From the NCBI GenBank assembly GCA_018857735.1, contig JABMCL010000602.1:1-64000 (forward strand): DNA of 64,000 nt, given 5' to 3'. The notes beneath the pieces were generated by a model that was given only the letters and a program-made list of their open reading frames with translations, made no database searches and was not told the origin of the DNA. Within the stretch, counting starts at the first letter, position 1. Every line of letters starts with the position of its first letter. This document shows positions 55,241-64,000 of this stretch, in pieces. This DNA is from Alviniconcha marisindica. Its lineage: Eukaryota; Mollusca; Gastropoda; Provannidae. Made by a program: the position numbers and the translations under genes.

Positions 55241-56224
55241 GGAGCAACATTCATGGAACACAATGCTTCTACCACAACCACTGCTTAGCAAGGAATGTTC
55301 ATGTCAACCCCCCTAGTCAACTCCACAAGATGCCAGACAGTGCCATCGCAAAGAGCAGCGGTTAGTTTCACTGCACATTGCTTGTCCACTGAAAATCTTA
55401 ATTTGTCTCTGTTTCATTTCCAGGGCAACAAGCTGACAGACAAAACTAATGCTATTGCAAACTGTCAAATACCAACCAAAGATTTAAAACACAGCGTGGA
55501 GTTAGAACATCAAAAGTGGATGTAACTTACATTGTAAGGTCCTTAATAATCTGTAGGCTGTGTCAGAATCAAGACCATTCAAGGACAAAGACTTTGTGAG
55601 CAGAAAGTTGTGAATACTTTACTAGGCCAGTGTATGTGTTCAGTAGCAGTTCAGGGAATATTCTCTGTTCATGAAATAATGATATGTGGCCAACTGCTGA
55701 CAAAAATGTTGAAATCCATGATTTTGAAGTATGTATATATAAAAGTCATCATTTTGTAGTACATAAACGACTGTGTATTACTTTGTGAGCAATTGGTACT
55801 GTGCCAAAACTTGAGCATTTACTGATTTAGTGATCAGGAAGAGAGGAGATCAGGAAATCAGTAGTTCAGTATGAAGATAAATATAAACACTGCATGTTTT
55901 AAATATTTATTTGCAATTGGGTTTGTTTTGAATGTTAAGTACCCATGCTAAAATTACATTTGTTCCCTGAAGGTTGGTGTACTTAAAAAGGAAATGTAGT
56001 GCATGCTGATTTTGTTACTATAACCATATGTGCATTTGCATATATATATATATATATATATATACCTGTGCCAGAATGAAATGATTTCAATGCAAGCTTG
56101 GTGCACTGGAACACAAATAAAGCATGCTGATTTTATTGTAGGGATTGTACTGCAAATTGTATCAACAAACATATCTGACAGTCTGGATGGTGACATGGAT
56201 TTTTGAAGCCAATGAGGCTGAAGT
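55241..56224. other. AT-rich sequence, no gene seen
   Basis: A 76-codon plus-strand frame (55,295-55,525) follows a 'CATTTCCAG' acceptor-like site, but it has no recognised domain and no partner exon. (TA)n tract at 56,040-56,064. Confidence 0.5.
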
Positions 56225-56590
56225 GAAAAAAAAGAATAAAACAACAACAGCAGAACATGAAGATAATGGAACATTTGCTGACAGTGGAAAAAAAGAATAA
56301 AACAACAACAGCAGAACATGAAGATAATGGAACATTTGCTGACAGTGGAAAAAAAGAATAAAAGAACAACAGCAGAACATGAAGATAATGGAACATTTGC
56401 TGACAGTGGAAAAAAAGAATAAAACAACAACAGCAGAACATGAAGATAATGGAACATTTGCTGACAGTGGAAAAAAAGAATAAAAGAACAACAGCAGAAC
56501 ATGAAGATAATGGAACATTTACTGACAGTGGAAAAAAAGAATAAAACAACAACAGCAGAACATGAAGATAATGGAACATTTGCTGACAGT
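56225..56590. repeat. 60 bp tandem array (~6 copies)
   Basis: The unit is 'GTGGAAAAAAAGAATAAAAC' + 'AACAACAGCAGAACATGAAG' + 'ATAATGGAACATTTGCTGAC'. Copies are nearly identical. The minus-strand Phe/Ser-rich frames here are repeat translations. Confidence 0.92.
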
Positions 56591-59240
56591 TCTGTGTTGT
56601 GTAGTTTGTGGAGGCTACACAGCACTGTGCTGAAGGTGGTGAGGCCATTGCCAGGTTGTACCATAGCATTGCACTGTGCTGTGTTACTAATGGTATAGTA
56701 AAACAGAACAGCAAGAGAGCTGCTGTGTTTGCAAGGTTGCTAGCTGTGCACAGTGTGTGCAGATAGGAAAACCCTGCATCACACACATAGATAGGGAGCA
56801 TATGGCACAGAGTCATGGAATGTAACAAATCTAGCTGTCAGTGATTCCCCCCATAACAAATGCAAGTTTCTTTTGGATTTGTAGTTAAGCAGAGACAAAA
56901 CTGCAGTCTGCTGAAAATTTGTGTTCAGAATAATTACAACTGAGTCAAATATGTCTGCTGATGCTGGTCTCTTGTGATATTACTCAGTGCTGCTAAATTC
57001 CCTGTGTACAATGAAGCTGACTTTAAGTCAATGCTGCATGCAACAGTCAGTGTACATACATAATCATGTTGATGGCAACAGAAACTGTTTATGCTGTTGG
57101 ATTGTTGGTTATTTATTTTAATACGCATATTTTATGTGTAATTGATATTGATTGTAACTGTTCATCTCTGAAACCCTTTGTGTGTTGTTGCAATCCTCTG
57201 AACATTTATGTAATTGAATGAAAAGGTTACAAACTTATGGACCTTCTACCTTCTGTCATTGCTTGTTGTTGTTTCCTTTTTTGCTTTGAATGTTTAGAAG
57301 TATTTGTTTTTTCTTGGATTTTTAGGGTTTTTTCCCCAACCTTCATAAATGTGATAGCCCCAGTTGTTTTTGCAACAAAGTAGTACTGAGCAGATGGCAT
57401 CAAATGTTAAATTGCTGAAGAGATTCTTTTCCCCAGTACATCCCTTGGATATTTTACCATGTTTGTCTTGTGCCTTCTGTCACCACAGTCAAATTATTTA
57501 CATGTTAACTGATGTCCTGTTATTAAAGTTTACTGGATGATGAAATTGAAAATCACTTTCAAGGTTGTTTTTGTGTTTTTTTTCCCTTCTCATCCTAAAT
57601 AGCTGGAGATATGTAAAACTGTCAGAACATGTCCGTTCAGATTGATGATCTTGCAGTTGAAGTGGGAAGTCGATACCAGCTAGCAGACCTTGTTTTGTTT
57701 GTTCCTTTGATTTAAGATCTTAGGCTGCTGTGGCAGGTCATGCAAGTCTTTGTCATGATCAGTGTTCTGGCTGAACACTTTGCGTTGCTGTGCAAAACCT
57801 TTATGTTGCATTTTTCTAGGAGACTGTGTAAACAAGATCTTTTGTTAGTTTCAAACTTAACTTGATGGTAATTTCATAGAACTTTCTATTGCTATGCCAG
57901 TGTTGATGACGTTGATCAGATTTCAAGGTTGCAAGGCTGTCCGAAACGTCAAACTGCTGGATGTACTTTCTCAGTTATTTCTTATTTGAACGTTTCAACT
58001 GTGGATATGTTTGTTACATGCTTGCAGAAGACTTAAATGCACATACAAAATTCCATTTTCACATTTATTACTTCCACTGGCACTTCCATGCCACTTTCAG
58101 GGACCTTCACTACATTTGAAAGCCACAGAAGCATTAGGCAAATTCAAGACATTTCTCTTCACTGAATATGACAGTTAAGCAACACTGTCCTTCACTCCTA
58201 TCAGTCTGTACCATGTGTGTGTGTGCGTGTGTGTGTGCGTGTGTGTGTGCGTGCACATGTGTGTCTTGCACATAGTTATGCTTGAACCCTTGTTGATGTG
58301 TACATTGTGGATAACCATTCTACATCCCAATGTACATTACGTGTGTTATGTTTGTTCAGTGCTTTGAGCCACAGGGCAGGCTGTTTACAAATTTTCATTA
58401 TTATTATATATAGATTAAGATTTGTATTTCTTGAAAGGTTCATTCACTCAAGCTTAAACTTTGTAAGACTGTTGCCTGGTTTACATGACCATGCACAAAA
58501 TACTTTCAGTAGACTTAGTGTAAGATAATGGATGCATTTCCTGCCTAGGCAAAACAAAACAAAATGGCTACTGGCATTTTCTAGGTGCTGTTTTACCAAG
58601 ATCTTTGAAACTATATTATGAAAGCATGTTGTTTGTTTGTTTGTGTGTTGTTGTTTTTTGTGTTTTTTGTTGTTGTTTGTTTGGTAACATGATCTTTTTC
58701 GGGGATCACAAGAAAACTCGACAACAAGAATAAAAGTTCAGATAAAATCCTTAACAGAATGTGGGACTATAGGCTAATTGGTGTTGTGTTTATTTTTTCC
58801 AATTATTTGCATTCAGTTTGGAGTCATTTTTGGTGCCACCATTTTCAACTGATCATGTGTTTTGAATACTAGCAGGCTTCTTTTGTTTGTTTTTTGTTGT
58901 TCATGTAGAACACAGTTTCTTTCACCATCCATTTTTCATGTGTTTTGAAACTACTGCAGTTTATGCATTTTTTTTGCAACATTTCTCTATTTCTTTTGCC
59001 AGTAGATATTTTCCTTTTATGTCCTTAGCACATTTGCATCATAGACTAAAAGTATATAATTTGTATTATTGTTTCATATTGTTTTGTGTGCCATGTAAGA
59101 ATCAAAATGCTTTTTAAGTTATGAATTGCTAGAGTAAATTGTGTGCACCAGTTTTTATTCTGGTTTGAATGTAATGATGAATGGACTCATTTCAATAAAA
59201 TATTTATTGATACATTTGCACACTCTCCTCTCTGCATTTT

Positions 59241-59283
<43 letters not shown>

Positions 59284-59958
59284 CTTTGTCAGCATGCACT
59301 ATGATTTGTTTTTCTCTTTGGTTGTTAGAAGAAAAAAAGTTGGTTACATGTAGTTTCTTGATAATAATTTAATTCCCAGTGAACCATGTAGGTTACATCA
59401 GGGGAAAATGCGGCATGAATTGTTACAAAATGCAGGAAAAAAACATCTACATCTTTTCATTGTTAAGGCAGCACAGATGCTGTACTGACTAAAGTGCTGC
59501 TTACATCCAAAATGTTGCATTCATTGAGGCAATTCTTGTGAAAAGCGCATCACATTACAGATGTTGTACAGTCTGGAACCTTTGTTGTGAAGGGCTTCAC
59601 ACAGCAAACTGACTGGAGCAAGTCCTGTAAAGGGCTGCTTACACCACAAAAATGAAATGTAAATCCGGAGTTGTGCTTGTTATTGCCTGCTTTTGGCATG
59701 GTTGCATTTGCTGTTGACCGTGTGTTGTGTCCAAAACTGTGATCCAGCTATCAACTTGTACTTTGTTAAACTGGTGTAAATGAATTCTGAGTGTGTGATT
59801 TGTCCTGAGGTGACCCTATACGGTTGACAGGACATCTGTGTCCGAGAACTCGGTTCTGGGCTCCCCACCCCAAAAATTGCTGGATGACCTGGATGACATA
59901 ATCATGCGCGCGCACACACATACAAAATTCCAAACCACTTGCATTTGAGCAATACGAA
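56591..59958. other. Intergenic or distal 3' UTR, AT-rich
   Basis: Microsatellite (GT)n at about 58,215-58,262 and 59,241-59,283. AATAAA sites occur, for example at 59,194. A retro-element tail of the 'CCTGAGGTGACCCTATACGG' type lies at 59,803-59,840. No coding exon recognised. Confidence 0.5.
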
Positions 59959-60124
59959 TTTATTGAAGAACATCATGTCAAAATTGAGCACATGCCAGAT
60001 TGTAAACACATACAAGAGAAGAACATCTCTGAAGCACTTGTAAAACTGCTTATCACTTTTACCAAAGTACTTCAGCAGTGAAGTGAAGCATTTTGGCCGC
60101 ATTTTGTACAAGATTTCTAGGCAG
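59959..60124 (-). other. Possible terminal exon and polyA signal of a minus-strand gene
   Basis: On the minus strand a 'CTTCCTGGATTTCAG' acceptor precedes 21 codons (LPRNLVQNAAKMLHFTAEVL plus W) and TAA at 60,061-60,059, with AATAAA at 59,964-59,959. It could be the last exon of the SH2-encoding gene whose exon lies at 63,575-63,890, but no homology supports it. Confidence 0.2.
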
Positions 60125-60729
60125 CTGAAATCCAGGAAGAGTGCGGTGAGCCATTGACTTATATCAATGCGCTGAAGGAGATTCTTTTGTTTAACAAAGA
60201 AACAATAAAAAATCACTGAAGAAATAGAGAAAGTTGTGGTAATGACGATAAATAATCAATATATATACATTTAAAAGACACAAAATGAGTGGAAGTTTCC
60301 CTAAATTCATTGACTGACTTAATTAACATAATATATTCCCCACTGTACCAATAAATATGCAGACAGAAATCGCAGAGAACAATAGGTTCCGGCTGTTAAT
60401 CACCTTGGATGTTAATTTTGAGAAAAAGAAAAATATCCAATCCGTAAAATTGCAGAGCTTGGCCGCTGAGTCATATACTTTCACTGGATTAAAAAAATAA
60501 AAATAAATAAATAATAGAGGGTGAAAAGGAGTGAAGAAAAAGGAGGAAAGTCAACCTCTGTCATGATGGAATGTTGGTAAGCAAAGAGGCGGGGCTTAGA
60601 GCTCGGTGCGGAACCCTCTTGTGCTGTCGCCACTGTACGCTGCAGGCTTGTACCTGATCTTGATCTCGATACTGTACGTCGCCGGACCTAACTGTAGGTA
60701 TAAATGCGACGGGAGGGGAGTGCGCGCGC

Positions 60730-60821
60730 AGAGCTCAGGGGCTGTGTGAAAGTGGAGGTGGCCGTCCTGAGCTACCCGTCCCTAATAGTCCTTATGGTCT
60801 CTGTGGACGTAAAGCAACACT
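60730..60821 (+). mobile_element. ~92 bp GAGCTCAGG-family retro-element with target duplication
   Basis: Same family as the cluster at 12,330-13,167. Flanked by 'AGTGCGCGCG' on the left (about 60,720-60,729) and right (about 60,823-60,832). Confidence 0.75.
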
Positions 60822-60837
60822 GAGTGCGCGCGTGTGT

Positions 60838-61161
60838 GAGCCGGCTTGGACTAACGGTAAGGCGTTAGGCTGGTAAGCAGAGGGACCTCGGTTCGAATCT
60901 GCTTCGGCTCTCCTTTCACTTCAAAAGTTGTGGTCTGTGGACTACTGTCTTGTGACTTTGTCCCTCACAATTATGAAACATTAAAATGGTTCTGATCGCT
61001 GCCCACCTTAATGCAGAAGTCATTCTGGTGGTGACAGTGTAGCGATAGGTATATAATCTCCCTCTCCCCCACCTCCATACCCCCTCCCCCCCCCCCTTCT
61101 CCCCGTCCCTAATAAGCCTTGTGGTTTCTGTGGACGTTAAGCACCATGTTTACTTACTTAC
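60838..61161 (+). mobile_element. tRNA-derived SINE, copy D (full length)
   Basis: Head 'GGCTTGGACTAACGGTAAGG' and 'GGTTCGAATCTGC', body as in copies B and C, C-rich stretch, 'GGACGTTAAGCACCATG' + (TTAC)n tail. Flanked by GCGCGTGTGTGAG at about 60,828-60,840 and 61,163-61,175. Confidence 0.88.
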
Positions 61162-61861
61162 TGCGCGTGTGTGAGTTAAATGGTGCTTTGGGCAGTGATC
61201 CGTCGTCTGAAGTCCTCAAGGGTGGGGGCCTTCACCTGGTCGTCACTGAGGTGGTTCCAATCAGTGGTGGTGCAGACAACAACAAAAAAGAGTTCTTGTG
61301 CTGTTGAGTAGCCTATTTGAATGAGGGACTATAAGAAGGGTCTGGAGTTTAGTGTTGCTTGTCTGTCTATAATGTTCTTTGCTGCAAAGTCCTGGAATTT
61401 TGTTGTACCAATAATTCTGTGACAACCACGTGTACACTGTCCTCCTGGGGCTAGCTGTCAATAACACTCCCGTACTGATGTCCACCTTTAATGTCAATTA
61501 CTTTTGCTTGCAGTTGCCATCTGCATGATACAATATTATACGAGTTCTTGCATTACAGTTAGCCTATTATTCATCAATCGCATTGACACCGACAGTACGA
61601 TTGCACAAAACTGTGATTACATTCGAAGCGGAGCACAAACACAATCAGATATTGCTGACGGATTCCAGTATCACGTACGCAACGGTTTCATTAAACTTGT
61701 CGATCTTGTTTCACATGCGCTGCTTAAGTCTGAAGGCTCAAATCCCCACTTGTGGTTTGTTCAATGTGACTTAATTGTGATTTGGTCAGTGTATATTGTG
61801 GCTTAACTGGTCACGGTGATGCGTGGCATAATTGATGTCAAATCTCTTGTTCCCGAGCAAT

Positions 61862-61865
<4 letters not shown>
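61162..61865. other. No gene seen
   Basis: Short frames only. A 100-codon plus-strand frame (61,504-61,806) has no recognised domain. Confidence 0.45.

Positions 61866-61946
<81 letters not shown>
61866..61946. repeat. (GA)n microsatellite
   Basis: About 40 GA units. Confidence 0.95.
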
Positions 61947-61949
<3 letters not shown>

Positions 61950-62469
61950 CATACATAACAATGCGACATTTAAACTGTCACACAATCACGCCATTCTGAC
62001 CATTCATCAAGACACTCTTGATGATACGTACACTTCTGTCAATAAACTCACAGTCAACACTTCATGTCCGTTTGACTTCCCTCCTTTGCAGGAGAAGTAA
62101 AGGCAGAAACTTCCCTTCTCGCTTCATCTGACATTAGATGGCATTCATCTTGCCATTCTTCTGAGTCACTGCCAAGGTCAAGGGGTTGCAGGAAGGGAAG
62201 CGAGAGAGGAACAAGTCAGTAACTGGATTTCAATGTCACGTTCACCGCATCAGGACGATTCAACTATGTCACACGAAAATAACATCTCAAGACTTGGGCT
62301 CTTGGGGAGTGTCGGGGCGGGGGGGGGGGGGGGGGGGGGGGGAGGCTCAATACGTTGTTCTCCATGTGTACATACCAAAATACGTGTACACATGTGCAAT
62401 AAGAAAAAAGTACATGTATTTTTTTAATCGATCGGGGCCGTAGTGTACTATATAACATACACCCATTGC

Positions 62470-62705
62470 GTCAGTCAGTTGCTGTTCTGTCGTTTACTTG
62501 AAAACATCCTTGGGTAGATCGGGGCAACACACAATCACTTTATCACTTTTTATCAGTCAGCTGCTGTGCTGTTGTTTACGTAAAGACAACTCTCATCTGC
62601 ACCCCGAAGTCGATCAGGGCAACATGCAGTTACTACATCAGTCAGCTGCAGTGCTGTTGTCTACGTAAAGACAACTCCCATCTGCACCCCGAAGTCGGAC
62701 GGTCT
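62470..62705 (+). repeat. ~85 bp degenerate tandem repeat (three units)
   Basis: Units share 'CAGTCAGCTGCTGTGCTGTT', 'TTTACGTAAAGACAACTC' and 'CATCTGCACCCCGAAGTCG'. The first unit is more diverged. A poly-G run lies upstream at about 62,319-62,342. Confidence 0.75.
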
Positions 62706-63289
62706 CTCGAGAACAGGAGGCTCCCAGTTAAAAGGTCCCGTGGACGCATTCTGCTGACGGAATTACCATCTTTTCACAGATACACAGCAGGCAGAGTGAC
62801 CACTCCATTCCACCGTCAAACCTAGGTGTTTCATCAAATAAATGTTTTTAAAGTGTCAGAATGTTGTTTTCTGCACACGTGATCACTTTAGGCCTACATA
62901 GAAAAAAAAATAGAAAAAAAAGAAGAGGGGCTAGCCAGCTTAACGTTCCATCATTGTCTTCGCGAAGAAATTGGCGTTTTAAGCCTAGCTACACACAGGA
63001 AAGGTTATATCGGAGCGAAACAGTTTATCCAGTCGCTAGTGACGGTCTAATCCACTTTCCATGTCACGACCCACTTTGTTTCAAGACGACTGTTCTGTCG
63101 TTTACTTGGGGGGTGGGGAGGGGGGGGGGGAGGGAGCGAAGAAAGTGAGTGATAAAGTTGAATGAGCCAGGAAGGCCAAAATGTGAACGGCAGAATTCCG
63201 CTTCGCTGCTGTCGATCGAGCATACGCCAACATATGGTATGCACTACATGCCTCTCTTTCGTAGCAGCGTCATGCTGCATGGCTCAACG

Positions 63290-63640
63290 CGTTCACAGAG
63301 GAATGGGCGTTTCTCACGTGCGACAACCTGCTGATTCTGCCAAAATCCAGTCTCCAGTTTCCAGTTTCAACGCCTTCGCAGAGGAATGGGCGTTTTTCCG
63401 GAGTCGCATGCGCCGGAACCTGCTGCGTGCTGCCAATCCGGTCTTCCGGTTATTCCCGCGTGTCCGGCTTCGTCAACGCCTTCGCAGACGACTGGGCATT
63501 TTGTCGAAGTCAAACGTGCAGGAACCTGCTGCTGCCAACCCAGTCTTGCGGTTATCCTCGTGTGTACAGCTTCTTCAACGCCTTCGCACAGGCACGGGTG
63601 TCTTGAGTCGCACGTGCGAGAACCTGCCACTGCCGAATCT
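63290..63640. repeat. ~100 bp degenerate tandem repeat (about four units), GC-rich
   Basis: Units share 'GAACCTGCTGCTGCC' variants, 'CCGGTTATTCCCGCGTGT' variants and 'CAACGCCTTCGCAGA'. Starts of the shared AACCTGC are near 63,325, 63,418, 63,523 and 63,620. It lies just 3' (minus-strand sense) of the SH2-encoding sequence. Confidence 0.75.
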
Positions 63641-63890
63641 CTTGCCGATTGCAGGCCCTTGCGCGGGCGAGTTTTCCGGTTTTGCTGCGGTTTCTCCACT
63701 GCCATCTGGTGTCAGGAAGGTCTTGGTCTTGGTCTTGGTCTGCGAGTGCTGGGCCATTCCGAACTTCTGGCAATGCTGAACGAGGTCGGCCAGGCTGGTG
63801 AAGAAAGGGCCAGCGGTGAAGATGAAGTAGTGCAGCTGCCCTGCTTGCTCCTTCTCGTGCACCTTGTAGTGACAGATGCTACGGAGATGG
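63575..63890 (-). CDS. Partial gene: exon encoding the C-terminal half of an SH2 domain
   Basis: Minus strand: acceptor 'TCTCTTACTTCCATGCAG', then HLRSICHYKVHEKEQAGQLH, YFIFTAGPFF and TSLADLVQHCQKFGMA. This matches the SH2 betaD-to-alphaB pattern (HYKV ... FTSLADLVQH). The phosphotyrosine-pocket half, including the FLVR arginine, would be in an upstream exon beyond the right window edge. Downstream the frame runs through QTKTKTKTF and a low-complexity tail to a stop at 63,575. I cannot tell whether the exon ends there or splices earlier, since no strong donor is seen. The protein family is not identified. Confidence 0.6.
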
Positions 63891-63957
63891 CTGCATGGAA
63901 GTAAGAGAAAAAAAAGTGTTCACAAAGGACTGAACATCGTGTGTGTGTGTCATCATA

Positions 63958-63961
<4 letters not shown>

Positions 63962-64000
<39 letters not shown>
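63962..64000. repeat. (CA)n microsatellite at the window edge
   Basis: CA repeat continuing to the last base. Confidence 0.95.

Noticed and set aside
56133..56828. 230-codon minus-strand Phe/Ser/Cys-rich frames
   Set aside because: Translation of a 60 bp tandem array; every copy is near identical at DNA level.
59902..60216. 104-codon minus-strand frame ending near AATAAA
   Set aside because: No domain recognised and the frame runs through the polyA signal. I kept only the alternative short terminal exon at low confidence.
63162..63779. 205-codon plus-strand Arg-rich frame
   Set aside because: It lies antisense to the SH2-encoding frame and over a tandem repeat; composition and lack of domains suggest a shadow frame.

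Overview
The window is eukaryotic nuclear DNA, most likely from a gastropod mollusc. The organism call is an inference. It rests on long AT-rich introns, dense microsatellites, and several LINE and tRNA-derived SINE copies whose 3' ends share a 'GGGCGTAAAACACCAA...(TTAC)n' type of tail that I associate with molluscan genomes.

Layout. Positions 1-9,400 are repeat blocks. Two blocks are a ~40-46 bp A/C-rich tandem repeat with grossly inflated homopolymers. They alternate with two blocks of a ~1.2 kb satellite-like repeat. The consensus quality here looks poor, so long ORFs in this part are not genes. Positions 9,400-14,980 are intergenic: a ~175 bp (CA)n tract, SINEs, a MITE nested inside a SINE, and a cluster of ~95 bp retro-element tails. 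Positions 14,983-52,423 hold one large plus-strand gene, the main content of the window. Positions 52,424-60,000 hold its 3' UTR and flanking repeats. Positions 60,000-64,000 hold SINEs and, on the minus strand, one exon encoding the C-terminal half of an SH2 domain, from a gene whose other exons lie mainly outside the window.

The main gene is an FGD-family protein (FYVE, RhoGEF and PH domain protein; Cdc42-type guanine nucleotide exchange factor). I reconstruct 22 coding exons with consistent phases. They encode about 1,731 residues: a ~1,090-residue disordered, proline-rich and Tyr-motif-rich N-terminus, then DH, PH, FYVE (WVPD, RRHHCR, RVC motifs), a basic linker, and a second PH domain. 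Every junction keeps frame except for one surplus base inside the large exon 4, near 26,480-26,552. Either this haplotype carries a frameshift or the sequence has a one-base error. One intron (18) is GC-AG.

The most unusual signal is how often tandem repeats sit on this gene's splice sites. A 65 bp x ~24 array runs directly into exon 2, and every copy carries the exon 2 acceptor motif. The end of the FYVE exon plus its donor is repeated about 6 times in the following intron. The exon 12 donor is duplicated. A 52-55 bp x 16 array after exon 21 repeats the CAAGTGAGT 9-mer of that exon's own donor. Exons 14 and 20 have (GT)n tracts just before their acceptors. Intron 4 holds a 3.4 kb DNA transposon with 21 bp terminal inverted repeats, internal copies of a CATCCGACAG motif, and a well-formed terminal exon with polyA signal that is phase-compatible with exon 4.
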